A stretch of DNA of 64,000 nucleotides, from assembly GCF_003265705.1 (NCBI RefSeq), contig NW_020313285.1, positions 16,608,003 to 16,672,002 on the forward strand, read 5' to 3'. Below the pieces are notes generated by a model. The model did no database searches. It saw nothing but the letters and a program-made list of their open reading frames with translations, and was not told where the DNA came from. The position numbers and the translations under genes were made by a program. The DNA comes from Callorhinus ursinus. Taxonomy: Eukaryota; Chordata; Mammalia; Carnivora; Otariidae. Positions 1 through 11,037 of the stretch are shown here, piece by piece; positions within the stretch are counted from its first letter, which is position 1; each line of letters opens with the position of its first letter.

Positions 1-35
<35 letters not shown>

Positions 36-100
36 TTCTTTCTTTCTTTCTTTCTTTCTTCTCTTTCTTCTCTTTCTTCTCTTTCTTCTCTTTCTTTTTT
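1..100. repeat. (CTTT)n polypyrimidine microsatellite
   Basis: The window opens inside a nearly pure CTTT tract that grades into CTCTTTCTT units. The true left boundary lies outside the window. It is a homopurine/homopyrimidine tract, likely length-polymorphic. Confidence 0.95.
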
Positions 101-1002
101 GTTAATGTGAGAGAGAAATACACTTCCATCTTATTTAAGCCAGTGTTGTCTGTTATATGTAACTGAACTAAATTCTAACTAATACAAAATGCTCTGTTTC
201 TCTGCTGGAGCATGTTTTTTTTCATTACTGATCTGTATCTTTATATAGGAAGGATATTTTCTCTGTAAATGTAGTGATTATTCTCCCCATTTTTGCTTGC
301 CTTTTGAGTTTATGAGTTTTGTTTTTAAAGCATAGTTTTTTTAAGGCTAAAATCTCTAGAGTTTTAAAATGCTATTGCTCTCATATTTGAAGTCTTTATT
401 CAGATCAGATAAATATCCACCAATGTTTTTCTAGAGATTTTTTTTTTAATGATTCACTGTTTATACTTAACATTTCATCCATTGGTGAGTGCTGTTGGTC
501 AGTTTTGAATCTCTTGTAGGTCATGAGTTTCTAGCCCCAAGTAGTCTCCTGAGCTGTAGGACAGGAACCAGTGTTACCTCTCGTGCCCACCATCTGTCCC
601 GGCCTGAGCCTCCTGAAGGCCAGCACACTAAGCACACACACTCCCTCCTGTGCCTTCTCTCACTCTGGGCTGCTTCTGGGACTTCGGTCTTCACCATCCT
701 ATGTTCAGCTCTATTCCAGCTCATCTCAAATTCTTATTTACCTAGACCAGGCCATTGACAGATTTCCTAACTATCCCACTTTTTAAAAGTATTTTTTCTC
801 TGGAAAGGCCATATGAAGAATTTTTATATCTTTTTCTAAGTAGACGTGGAGCTTTTTTAATTAAAATTTTTTTCTGATAAGAGAAATGAAACATGTGCAT
901 CATCTAGAAAATCAGAAAATATGGAAAAGCCCCCAAACAAAATAAAAATAAAAGCCAGAAACTCTCTATTACTGCTACTTTATAAAAACACAAAACATAG
1001 CC
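101..1002. other. AT-rich intergenic stretch, no gene seen
   Basis: The stretch is mostly AT-rich single-copy-looking sequence with poly(T) runs. The short open frames near 489-786 lack splice context, recognisable domains or codon signal and are treated as chance. Some of 840-1002 may be an old L1 remnant, but I cannot prove it. Confidence 0.5.
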
Positions 1003-1128
1003 TTGTATGATGACAGATGGTAGCTACACTTGTGGTGAGCCTAGCGTAACATAGAGTTATTGAATTACTGTGTTGTATCCCTGAAACTAACATAATACTC
1101 TTTGTCGACTCTACTCCAGTTAAAAAAA
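1003..1128 (+). mobile_element. L1 3' end fragment (carnivore type)
   Basis: The sequence resembles the last part of carnivore L1 3' UTRs (TTGTATCCCTGAAACTAACATAA-like text followed by a poly(A) stretch). It is a 5'-truncated fragment on the plus strand. Subfamily assignment would need a repeat-library comparison. Confidence 0.6.
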
Positions 1129-1317
1129 ATGCATCGAGTAAAAAGTGAAATCCCTACCACCTCAAGAAGTAACCTCTATCAACAGTTGGAAGTATCTCTT
1201 TCCAGGCTTATTTATACAAACAAATGTAAAAGATACATATGTGCACAGTCTTGTTCATGAAAATTCCATCATGCTGTATACTTGTTCAGCAGCTGGCTTT
1301 TTATTTTTTTTATTTAT

Positions 1318-1381
1318 TTTTTTAAAGATTTTATTTATTTATTTATTTTGAGAGAGCGAGAATGAGAGAGAGAGAGAGAGT
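1318..1381 (-). mobile_element. CAN-SINE tail, left arm at the gap
   Basis: TTTAAAGATTTTATTTATTT followed by GAGAGAGCGAGAATGAGAG is the reverse complement of a CAN-SINE 3' tail. The element runs into the N gap, so only its tail is visible. It faces an oppositely oriented tail on the other side of the gap. Confidence 0.8.
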
Positions 1382-1781
1382 NNNNNNNNNNNNNNNNNNN
1401 NNNNNNNNNNNNNNNNNNNNNNNNNNNNNNNNNNNNNNNNNNNNNNNNNNNNNNNNNNNNNNNNNNNNNNNNNNNNNNNNNNNNNNNNNNNNNNNNNNNN
1501 NNNNNNNNNNNNNNNNNNNNNNNNNNNNNNNNNNNNNNNNNNNNNNNNNNNNNNNNNNNNNNNNNNNNNNNNNNNNNNNNNNNNNNNNNNNNNNNNNNNN
1601 NNNNNNNNNNNNNNNNNNNNNNNNNNNNNNNNNNNNNNNNNNNNNNNNNNNNNNNNNNNNNNNNNNNNNNNNNNNNNNNNNNNNNNNNNNNNNNNNNNNN
1701 NNNNNNNNNNNNNNNNNNNNNNNNNNNNNNNNNNNNNNNNNNNNNNNNNNNNNNNNNNNNNNNNNNNNNNNNNNNNNNNNN
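1382..1781. other. Assembly gap of 400 N
   Basis: A run of exactly 400 N. The flanks are SINE tails in opposite orientation. The size may be an estimate or a placeholder. No content can be called, and open frames spanning it are artefacts. Confidence 0.99.
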
Positions 1782-1838
1782 ACTCTCTCTCTCTCTCTCA
1801 TTCTCGCTCTCTCAAAATAAATAAATAAGTCTTAAAAA
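1782..1838 (+). mobile_element. CAN-SINE tail, right arm at the gap
   Basis: ACTCTCTCTCTCATTCTCGCTCTCTCAAAAT-type tail followed by AAATA units and poly(A). This is the 3' end of a plus-strand CAN-SINE whose body is lost in the gap. Its first about 40 bases mirror 1343-1381. Confidence 0.8.
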
Positions 1839-2159
1839 AAAATAAAATAGCAATACACTGTGTACCTCTTTCTCAGATAGGACAGAGAGACCTACTGCCT
1901 ACATTCCAAAGGCTGCATGGGATTATTTCACTGCATGGACGCACCATTATTTCCTCTCCTCTCCTGTGATGAACATGGAGGTTTCCAATGTTGTGTAACT
2001 AACCGTATGTCAGGCCGCTATAAACATCCTCATCCTTATATTTTTATGCATCTGTGCCACTGTTCCTATAGGATTTCTAAAATCGAGACTGTTGAGTAAG
2101 AGGGTACCTACATAGTAAATGACACAGGCCACCAAAACCTTGTACCAATAAATGCAGTG
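1839..2159. other. Intergenic, nothing recognised
   Basis: Moderately AT-rich sequence without splice-bounded open frames or a repeat I can name. It may be part of an old L1 interrupted by the SINE/gap block. Confidence 0.4.
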
Positions 2160-3090
2160 CCCGTTGAAATGGCTCTTTCACCACCCTACTTGCACCCCTC
2201 TGGTTGGCTCCTCGCCCTGCTGCTGGATTACTTTTGTGAAATTCCAATCTGCTCCCACCCTCTGCTGTTGAAGAAGCCTCGATGGCTCCTCACTGCCGAC
2301 AAGATGGAGGCCAGACGCTGAGCATTCATCCAGGGACCTCCTCAGTCAGTTTGGGTCCTCCGGGAGGCACATGCCCAGATGGAATTTGGGGTGCAGGGGA
2401 CTCATGGGGGTGCCACCTGTGAAAGATAAAGGGAAGGGGGTAGGGGGAGGCAGGCAGACTGCGGTAGAGGTCTAAGTCCTGAGACGCGGGGAGGAAGGTC
2501 CTCCGACCGTGGTGCAGCGTGGAGAATGTCTCTGCCAGCCCAGGGGGGAGCTCCAGCGCAAAGATTGCTCACTAGAGGAATCACACTCTGGGTAGAAATA
2601 AACCCTAGCACCCCTGCCATCATCTGCCACTGGCTGGGGGTTTCCCAGGAGAAAAAGTGGCCTTGACCTGAATGGTTTGGCAGATCGTGAAGTTGCAAGC
2701 TGTCTCTCTGGGCAGCAGCTTCTCTGAATGGCACTTGTCTGTGTCTGTCATGAACCACAGCCTGCCTTTTCTTTTCTGCTCCCAGACCCCATGCTCTGGC
2801 ACCACCGGCCTGACTACCTACCATACCCCACACAGCCAACTGTTCGTAACCCCCCAACCCCCGCCCCAACCCTGACCTTTGCTCACCCAGTTCTTTCTGC
2901 CTGGTATGCCACTCCTCCCCAGTCATTCCAGTCTAAATTCTAATGTGTTGTCAAAGCCCAACTTAAATGTCACCCCTCTGGTCACCTTCCTTCGTCCCAC
3001 CATGCAGAATTAATTGTTCCTTGGACCTGTGGTGCTATTTGTAGGTTAATACGTCCCAGACTTGGAGTATTCTTAGCTACTCTTTTCTCA
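2160..3090 (+). mobile_element. Probable ancient L2 fragments
   Basis: Parts of this stretch match L2 ORF/3' UTR phrasing: a CTCCTCACTGCC block near 2287 and an AACTTAAATGTCACCCCTCTG block near 2961. The copy is broken and diverged. The antisense open frame at 2402-2926 has no domain and is regarded as chance. Confidence 0.45.
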
Positions 3091-4364
3091 GAATCTTGTC
3101 CCCTCAAACCTCAAAACATAGCACAGCAAATGTTGACTGAGGCATTCACCTGCCCCTCTCATGGCACCTCGAGGCTACGGACCTCCACCTCCTGGAAGGT
3201 TTGGAAGCACACGGTCAGTGGTCCATAAATGTTGAATTTACTGGGCCTCATATGGGCAGGGTAAGGTGGGCAGATGGTCTTGGTGAGAGGGTGGGGTGTT
3301 TACTGTCGTTGGGCATCTTGGTACCAAATCAGAGTTTCAAAACTAGAGCACATCTTCCTCTGTTCATATATTCCTCCATGATTTGGAAAGACCCCAAATT
3401 TTTTAAGTCATCATTTTATTGCCTCTGGTCAACAGATGGGAACTTTTGGGGGGGGCTTCCCTCTTTCAACCACATTTTTAGGAGTTGGGATTTTGCATTT
3501 CTTCATCACTCAATTCTCCTTATGGGTGTAAGAAGAACCATTATAAGACCTGGGATGAAATCTCCAGGTCAGATGAATAATCATTTTTTGATTGGGTGTT
3601 TGTGGAGTGGAGGGAGCTGGAAGGGATGGAAAGATTTTTTCCTCTTCTTCTTTCCCACATCCACCAATTAAACAACTCCTCTGGGAGGGGACCTGTGGGA
3701 AATGGCTGAGGGTCCCTGGAGCAGGCGTAGTTGGGCCAACATCAGAGGTTGGTGAGGATGTGGGTGGGTGGAGAGAACAGAGGAGGAAACGCTGGCCCAG
3801 ACTCTCTACCCCTCTTTAGATGTCCTTTGGCTGCTGTCCCTCAGCTGTGGAGGGTGGCCACACCCTCCATTCTCCCCGCAGGGACACCCTAGGGTTTTCT
3901 TATCAAAGTGAGGGCCATGTGCCTCTGCCTTCTCCAGTACTGCGCTCAGTGCAAGTATCAGTAAGGAGGTTCTAGGCTGAGGCCTTGGCTGTAGGTGCTC
4001 ATTGGGCAGGGGTTAGGAATTCTTAGAGCTTTGTAAGTCTTAGGAAGCCTGTTGTAAGCCCAAGGTTCTTATCTCTGGGTTCACAGGCTTATCTTCAGGG
4101 GTTGTTGGGCCTACCCTCTCTCCTCAAATGGTATCAAATTGTACATTTGGTGGAGGCAGAGTTCTCATCAAATTCTTTTTTTTACCAGTAAAGTCCATGA
4201 TCCAAACCACTTCTTTAATCCAAAGATTAGTCTTTCTAATTAAGAAAAAAAAAAAAAAAGGGGATGTTTTCCTACGAGAGGCAGATTCTGGTTGGATGGT
4301 GGCACTGAGTAATGGGGACATCAGGGTGATTCTAGAAATCCTCATCCTGTGATTGTCTCCCCAG
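3091..4364. other. Intergenic, no gene seen
   Basis: Mixed-composition sequence with a poly(A) run near 4245-4259. The open frame at 3201-3671 (156 codons) has no recognisable domain and no splice support. It is not called a gene. Confidence 0.45.
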
Positions 4365-4553
4365 GAGCTTTGCATCCCCTTCATAATCAGAATGTGTGGT
4401 TTGGGGACCGTATGGGTTCAGTTGGCACGGATCCGAGCTGAACCCCTGAGAGTGGAACCGAGTAGTGTGATGCCCACCTCGAAGGAGGGCGACCCAGCGA
4501 CAGCAGACCTTGTGGGTGTGTCGAGGGGGGGAAAGAGAGCCGCGTTGACCCCG
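4365..4553 (+). other. Candidate internal exon of an unidentified transcript
   Basis: A pyrimidine-rich acceptor (TTGTCTCCCCAG) precedes 4365 and a near-consensus donor (CCG|GTAAGTAC) follows 4553. The enclosed 189 bases are an exact multiple of three and open in the frame that starts GAG CTT TGC. The block has roughly ten CpG dinucleotides in its last 150 bases, while its surroundings are CpG-poor. I do not recognise the encoded peptide. The syntenic human interval carries C5orf56/IRF1-AS1 on this strand, so an exon of that transcript is one possibility. A chance splice pair is the alternative. Confidence 0.3.
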
Positions 4554-5421
4554 GTAAGTACGGAATATCTGTGAGAAGAGACTGTTCCCAGGCTTTTTAA
4601 ATGAATTCCAGCATCCTCGTTCTTACACCCCTACAAACCCGAGTTCTGGGCAGATTCTGGTCTCTGGGGTGACAGTTCCAATGTTCCCAGAAACTGTCAG
4701 GAGTGTTTGGGGCACAGCAGCGGACCAGGAAGGAAAAAGAAACCAGAAAAGGGCAAAAGTGCATGAAAAGAGACTTTGCAAAGTAGAACAAAATATTTAA
4801 CTGGGTTACAAAAGCACAGAACTTGAACGTGACAGCCTCTCTGGTTTTGACAGCCCCTCTCCTCGATTTCTTTAAGTCCTGGCCACAGTTACAAACAGGG
4901 AGCCCTATCTGTTGAGACTTCCCGGGGGTTACGTAAACAGTTTTGATGGTTCTATATTTTTTTTAAACAACAAGTTTCTGAAAACACTGAAAAAACTCCC
5001 ACTTATTTAACAGTCTGATGTCTGAGCCAGCCCTGGGAGTCCCTGGGATACCTTACAGAATCACTTCCTCCTGACTGTAGTGGGGGCAGGGCCCCGGCGA
5101 GGTCAGAAAGCTCAGTGAGAGACGGAGGAACAAGAGCTGGATCTTCAGATTGTTCCTTGGAAGGGCAGCTGTGACTTGTCACCAGCGGAGAGTGGGGACG
5201 CAGGATGCAGCAGACATGGGGCTTCTGGGGACGTGGTCCTTGCAGGAGGGAGAGTATGCTCCAGGCATGCCCTGCCCACTTGAGATCTGGTATGAGGGCA
5301 GAAGCATGGTTCCTGGGCCCCTAAGTCAGGGTGGGATTCTTCTCTTGCTTGTCACGGTCTTAGCAGCCTCAGTGGCCTTGAAGGTTTCTGAGACCTGAGG
5401 GGCTGGGCTCCATCTGAGAAA
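4554..5421. other. Intergenic, no gene seen
   Basis: Unique-looking sequence. The short open frame at 5150-5398 has no recognisable domain. No repeat family was identified with confidence. Confidence 0.4.
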
Positions 5422-5435
5422 CGCTTATGTCTTTT

Positions 5436-5646
5436 TTTTTTTTTTTTTTTTAAGATTTTATTTATTTATTTATTCGAGACAGAGAGAATGAGAAAGACAG
5501 CGAGCACATGAGACGGGGGAGGGTCCGAGGGAGAAGCAGACTCCCCGCTGAGCAGGGAGCCCGATGCGGGACTCGATCCGGGGACTCCAGGATCATGACC
5601 TGAGCCGAAGGCAGTCGCCCAACCAACTGAGCCACCCAGGTGCCCC
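5436..5646 (-). mobile_element. CAN-SINE, minus strand, perfect target duplication
   Basis: A full-length tRNA-derived SINE read on the minus strand. The poly(T)/TTTATTTATT tail is at the left and the head complement (CTGAGCCACCCAGGTGCCC) at the right. It is flanked by an exact 14-base target site duplication CGCTTATGTCTTTT at 5422-5435 and 5647-5660. The perfect duplication suggests a fairly young insertion. Confidence 0.95.
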
Positions 5647-5660
5647 CGCTTATGTCTTTT

Positions 5661-7255
5661 GACACATCCTCATCACCAACTCCTATTCGCCCTCCAGTAG
5701 CCTCTGAAAAGTATCTAGAGAGAAAAACTGGTTTTATGCGCTAATGGTAGTGGCTTAAAGGAAGCCGGAAGGTCCTCCTGCTTCAATGTCCTCCTACCCC
5801 CACTCAGATTTCAACTGTATCTCAAGTTTGCCATTAGAAATGTATTTTCAGTTAAGTATTCTCCTTCCCCAGGTGTTATTTTGGAAATGCAGTTAGTTGA
5901 AGATGCATAACTCATCAATGCAAATTAACTTTATCAAATTGATGCATTCTATTTAAAGAGGGCCAGTGGTTCTAAGCCTTACTGAAGCCCCGCAACCCTT
6001 CCAGAATCAGAGGAAATAGATGGACAGACATCCAGAATTTTACACCCTATGTGTGGATTTCAAGGACCCTTTTATTGACCCTACCCTCGACCTCTGAGTT
6101 CTGTGAGAAATGGTAAATGGGAAGAGGTGGTGGGGAAAGGTGGGGAACAGGCTCAAACAAGGAACCTGGGCACTGCTAGAGATCACTTGTGGTTTTCCCC
6201 GAAGCTAGTAATGTGAGCATGTTAGAAATGAATGTCTGTCACCCAGCTGTGGTCACCGCCCTGCCCTAGAGAGGAGGTGTGCTTCCGTCAGCTCATGATG
6301 TTGGGGACTTGTACACCATGTCTCTGAGCTCCCCAGGCCATGTGCAGTATATCTCCATTAAGCTGGATGGGGAGAAAGATGCCCCAGGAACCCTAGAACT
6401 GGCTTTCTGCTGGAGGAGACAGAAGGAGGCTTGTGTCCATCTGTTGGGTTGGGGTCCTCTTGGCAAGGGGACAGGGGCCACCAGCCTTCTACTACCACCC
6501 TCTAGCAGAAGAAGTGGGGGCTTGATCCCTCCAGACTACATATTAGAACCCTGAGTCTGAGATCTGTTTTATTTTCTTTGGGGAAGTCAATTTTACAAGT
6601 CAGCTTGTGATTCCCTGGGTATTGTTCTGTTCAAACTGGGGGAAACATGGGGAAAGTTTTTGGATCCAGACTTCATTCGAAAGCATCACCGGGGATTTTG
6701 GAAGTGATACAGCATAGTGAAACAAGCCTAGTGATCATTTGTCGTCCCATGCTTGTTATGTGAAGCTCCTTCTGCCTGTGGTGACTCAGGGAGGGGAGAA
6801 TTTCCCCTTCTTGAGCCAGCTGGACGAGTGTCAACACTTCTGTCTTTGCAGGCTCTGGCACAGAGGAGGAGGAGCAGGACCTGGGTTAGGGGGAGCCCGC
6901 AGGGTTTGGGGGGCTGAGCCCAGTCGAACACACATGAAAAGAGGGGGTCCTTCTCTTGAGTCAGTCAGAGGCTCCCTCCCCCCCCACCCCGCCCAGAGCC
7001 ATCCTCAGCCCCTGGCACAGCACCCTGTCCAAACTGGACACCAGCTGGTGTGTGCTGAACTTATCAGAGACTTACCTCTCACCTCCATCCCGTCCCAGAA
7101 CAAAGCCCAGGCTTTGCACGTCACACTCAAGCAGGCACACCCTCATGAGCAGAGCCAGTGTTTTTCTCCACACTTACTGTCAGGCTTTCTCCATGTCTTG
7201 TGTTTTTTCTAGTATTAGTGATTTTTGTCATTATTTCTGGATTTATTAATATTAA
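5661..7255. other. Intergenic, no gene seen
   Basis: Several overlapping short open frames on both strands (for example 6279-6554 and 6739-7212) lack splice sites in frame, domains and codon signal. No repeat was recognised with confidence. Confidence 0.4.
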
Positions 7256-8082
7256 AACAAAGACTTCTTAAATAGGATCCAAAAAAACCAACTAGATGAA
7301 CACATAGATAAATTGACCTTTCATGAACTTCTCTTCATCAAGAGTTACCACTGAAAGAGTGAAAAGGCAAATCACAGGCTGATATTTTCAGTAATGTCCC
7401 TGACGGGGGCCTTCTATTTAGAATGTACAAAGAACTCCTGCAGGTCAATAAGAAAAAAGACAAAATAGGCAAACGTCTTTTTTTAAAATGTATTTATTTG
7501 AGAGAGAAAGAGAGAGAGAGAGAGAAAGCGCCCACAAGAGCGGGGGAGGGGCAGAGGGAGAGAACCTCGAGCAGACTCCGGCTGATCTCACCACCCATGA
7601 GATCATGACCTGAGCCAAAACCAAGATTCGGTCATTCAACCAACTGAGCACCCAGGTGTCCCCAAAATAGGCAAAAGTCTTGATCAGCAAGCAACATCTT
7701 AAAAGTGGACATCTATATAGCCAATAAGCAAATTAAAACTTACAACATATACACTCACCCAAAGGACTAAGACTCAAAAGATTGATAATACCAAATATTG
7801 CCAAACCCTCATGCGCTCCTGGCAGAAGTGCCAATTGGTATAATCACCTTGGAAAAATGTTTAGCAGTACCAACTAAAGCTAAGATTACACCCATTTCAT
7901 AGGCCATGGATTCCATTCTGGTATATGCTCAAGAGGAATGAGTGTATATGTCCACCCATGTTTGTAGTATTTTTATTCACAGAAGTCCCAAACTGGAAAC
8001 AGCCCAAATGTCCACTCGTAATAGAATGGATAAATAAATTGCGTCATATCTGTGCCGTGGAATACACCACGCAAATTATACA
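7256..8082 (+). mobile_element. Old L1 (L1M-type) 3' region, split by a SINE
   Basis: The text follows old L1 3'-region sequence in order: AAAGAACTCCTGCAGGTCAATAAG, then CCAAATGTCCACTCGTAATAGAATGG-like text, then GGAATAC. It is diverged and non-coding. A CAN-SINE at 7480-7663 interrupts it. Confidence 0.75.
7480..7663 (-). mobile_element. CAN-SINE, minus strand
   Basis: Tail complement at the left, degenerate head complement (CAACTGAGCACCCAGGTGTCC) at the right. The target duplication AAAATAGGCAAA(C/A)GTCTT is at 7462-7479 and 7664-7681 with one mismatch. The element lies inside the old L1. Confidence 0.93.
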
Positions 8083-8084
8083 AT

Positions 8085-8190
8085 TCTCTGCTCCTGGAGG
8101 ATGGGACCACACCTCTCACCTGGGAACCCCCAGGGCCTGGCACAGCCTCTGCCTCATACGCAGGCCCTCAGCTGATGTTTGTGGATGGTG
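8085..8190 (+). mobile_element. L2 3' end fragment
   Basis: Contains the L2-type ending: CTCCTGGAGGATGGGACCAC, then CCCCCAGGGCCTGGCACAG, then a TGATGTTTGTGGATGG tail. Diverged and short. Confidence 0.55.
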
Positions 8191-8540
8191 AGCGAAGGGA
8201 GGCCCTTACTGCTGAAGGTGCCTTCAGAGCAACGTGGGTGTCTGCGTTAGCCTGGAATCCATCTGGGAGGCTGCGAGCAAACGCTCATGGCTCCACCGAA
8301 CAACGAAGCAGAACTTGCTGTGCCGTGAAGAGGAGCAGAAATGAAGCCTTGTCACCAGAATGGGGAGGGGAGAGGGGGAGGGGCTGTGTGTTCTGGGAAG
8401 AGACACTCACAGGTGCACAGGAGGGCTTCCTGAAAGGGACAGTATGGTGCTGGGAGGACAACAGGCGGAAGAGGCCTGAGAAGGGCAGCCCAGGCTCAGG
8501 GAGCCGCACAGCCAGGTGGTTCCTGAGCCTTAGAGCGTGG
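8191..8540. other. Intergenic, no gene seen
   Basis: GA-rich unique sequence. The open frame at 8052-8564 crosses an L1/L2 boundary and is not a gene. Confidence 0.4.
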
Positions 8541-8700
8541 CCGAATTGCCTGGAGGCCTTCTGAAAACACAGATGGCTGGGCCCCACCCCAGAGGTTCTG
8601 ACTGAGCAGGTGTGGGGTAGGGCCTGAGAGTTTGCATTTCTAACAAGTCCCGGGTGATGTTGATGCTCCTGGTCTAGAAGCCCCACTTTGAGAACCACTG
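8541..8700 (+). mobile_element. MER5A-type hAT DNA transposon fossil
   Basis: Matches the MER5A order: a TGCCTGGAGGCCTT block, then GCTGGGCCCCACCCCAGAG, then GAGTTTGCATTTCTAACAAG, and the terminal inverted repeat end TTTGAGAACCACTGG. The left end has decayed. It is a non-autonomous hAT-Charlie element with no coding capacity. Confidence 0.88.
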
Positions 8701-9070
8701 GCTTAAGCCAAAGCCAGCTAGTCCACCCAGTTGCATCTCACCTGAGCCGTGGTGCGAGGTAAGCCAACCGCAAGATGAGGGGGAGGGGTGTGGACTGGTG
8801 AAGTGGACCGTGACCTGGAGGCTGTCTGAGGAATTTAGATATAATTCTACAGACTTAATTGAAGGCTGCACGGATGGACATGAGTAATGACTGTTCTCTG
8901 GGATGTCCCCACCCCGTGATCTTAGTACCCTCAGCCTGAAGATTAAAGCTATACAGATATGCAGGTGATAAATGCGTACTGCTTTTGGCCTTGTAGAGAT
9001 AAGCTCCGCACGAACCACATCTACGGAGGGAGACTCCATTTACACTGGTGGGCAAACAAGGATTTTAAAA
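8701..9070. other. Intergenic, nothing recognised
   Basis: Unique-looking sequence. The overlapping antisense frames (8674-9055) show no domain. Confidence 0.4.
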
Positions 9071-9315
9071 AGGCATCATTTTATTTTCAATTTTTTCTAA
9101 ATGTAATTTTTTAAATTTAATTCCAGGATAATTAACATACAGTATCATGTCAGTTTCAGGTGTACAATATAGCAATTCAACAATTCCAACAAGTGTGCTC
9201 CTTAACCCCATCACTTATGTCACCCATCCCCCCACCCACCTCCCCTCTGGTCACCATCAGTTTGTTCTCGAAGTTAAGAGTCTGTTTCTTGGTCTGTTTC
9301 TCTCTCTCTCTCTCT

Positions 9316-9504
9316 CTTTAAAGATTTTATTTATTTATTTGAGAGAGTGAGAGAGAGACAGATCACGAGCAGGGGGGAGGGGTAGAGGGAGAAGCGGACT
9401 CCCCACTGAGCAGGGAGCCCGACCCGGGACTCAATCCCAGGACCCTGGGATCCTGATCTGAGCCGAAGGCAGACGCTTAACCAACTGAGCCACCCAGGCG
9501 CCCA
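9316..9504 (-). mobile_element. CAN-SINE, minus strand, inserted in L1
   Basis: Tail complement TTTAAAGATTTTATTTATTT at the left, head complement GAGCCACCCAGGCGCCC at the right. The target duplication TGTTTCTCTCTCTCT is at about 9295-9309 and 9505-9519. The L1 text resumes on the right side. Confidence 0.93.
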
Positions 9505-9687
9505 TGTTTCTCTCTCTCTTTTTGTTTTTCCTTTGCTCATTCGTTTTGTTTCTTAAATTCCACATATGAGTGAAATCATATGGTAATTTTCTCTGGTCTA
9601 TTTCACTTAGCATTATACTGTCTAGCTCCATCCATGATGCTGCAAATGGCAGATTTCATTCTTTTTTATGGCTGAATAATATTCCAT

Positions 9688-9688
<1 letters not shown>

Positions 9689-9727
<39 letters not shown>
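9689..9727. repeat. (GT)n microsatellite
   Basis: About 19 uninterrupted GT units inside the L1 3' UTR fragment. Confidence 0.97.
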
Positions 9728-9729
<2 letters not shown>

Positions 9730-10368
9730 CCACATCTTCTTTATCCATTCATCTTTCCATGGGCACTTGGGCAGCTTCTAAAATTCGGCTCTTGTCAATA
9801 ATGCTGCTATAAACATAGGGGTGCATGTATTCCTTCGAATTAGTGTTTTGGTATTTTTGGGGTAAATACTCACTAGTGCGATTACTGGATCATAGGATAA
9901 TTCTATTTTTAACTTTTGGAAGAATCACAGTGGCTGCACCCGTTTGCATTCCCGCCAACACCACAGGAGGGTTCCCCTTTCTCCACATCCTCACCAACAC
10001 TTGTTTCTTGTGTTGTTGATTTTAGTCATTCTGACGGGTGTGAGACGGTATCTCATTGTAGTTTTGATTTGCATTTCCCTGATGATGAGTGATGTTAAGC
10101 ATCTTTTCAGGTGTCTCTTGGCCATCTGGATGTAAAAAGGTGTCATTTTAAATGTGCAAAATCAAGATTATATGTAGCCATGCAGTACATGCATGCTGAG
10201 GGGATGGCAGGTGGAGAAAGAAACTGCTCATCTGACTATTCAGGCAAAGGCAGCAGTTTTACTCTCAACATTAAGAGATAATTGTTCTAGATTTTTCTTT
10301 CTCATGGCCCTCAACCCTCCCAGGTTCCCAGGTACAAAGGTGTTCCACCGCACACCCAGTCCATTTCT

Positions 10369-10600
10369 TTTTTTTTTTTTAAAGATTTTATTTATTTATT
10401 TGAGAGAGCGAGAATGAGAGAGAGAGAGCACAAGATTTTATTTATTTATTTGAGAGAGAGAGCATGAGAGGGGAGAGGGTCAGAGGGAGAAGCAGACTCC
10501 CCGCCGAGCAGGGAGCCCGATGCAGGACTCGATCCCGGGACTCCAGGATCATGACCTGAGCCGAAGGCAGTCGCTTAACCAACTGAGCCACCCAGGCGCC
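10369..10600 (-). mobile_element. CAN-SINE with duplicated tail segment
   Basis: A minus-strand SINE flanked by CCAGTC(C/T)ATTT (10356-10366 and 10601-10611). The tail segment AAGATTTTATTTATTTATTT plus GAGAGAG occurs twice, near 10382 and again near 10433. This lengthens the element by about 50 bases. Confidence 0.9.
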
Positions 10601-10611
10601 CCAGTCTATTT

Positions 10612-11020
10612 TTATCACCAGAGAGACACGTGGATCCTGGAGGTTTCTCCCAAAAGGTCTCTCTTTGGCTGAAGAAGGAAGAGATAGCCACTTGGGTGGG
10701 GCTTGGGGGAGGGAGATCGACTCTGGGGGAAGGAGGTTGACTCTGAGTGCCTCAGGTGAAGAGTCCCTGACCCTCCCCAGTATTGTCCTGGTCAGGACGC
10801 CAGACCAGCAGGACAGGCCCTTTCCTGGATGACCCAGGTACAAAAAGCAGATGCCATCTGTCGTCCTGGGTACTGGCTTCCAATAAAGTACACTGAGTAC
10901 CAACTCTCTGCCAAGAAATCTCCTGGGTGTGAGAGACAGAGATGAATCAGCCATAGACCTGCCCTCCAGAAACACACAATTTACTAGCAGGGAGGGAGAC
11001 AGAGGCCATTCCTGGTCATT
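10612..11020. other. Intergenic, nothing recognised
   Basis: Unique-looking sequence. The antisense open frame 10442-10975 is largely SINE-derived and not a gene. Confidence 0.45.
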
Positions 11021-11037
11021 AAAAACCCTTCTTCCCA

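Larger units (their letters stand above)
9072..10135 (-). mobile_element. L1 ORF2-end/3' UTR fragment, minus strand
   Basis: The reverse complement follows the standard mammalian L1 tail in order: a CATCAGGGAAATGCAAATCA block, a vertebrate-wide 'dilution series' of 3' UTR phrases, and a CATATGAGTGAAATC-type segment. The 3' end is at the left. The copy is 5'-truncated, non-coding, contains a (GT)n tract and is interrupted by a CAN-SINE. Confidence 0.88.

Noticed and set aside
1343..1820. 152-codon frames on both strands across the gap
   Set aside because: Almost entirely N with SINE tail ends; an artefact of the gap.
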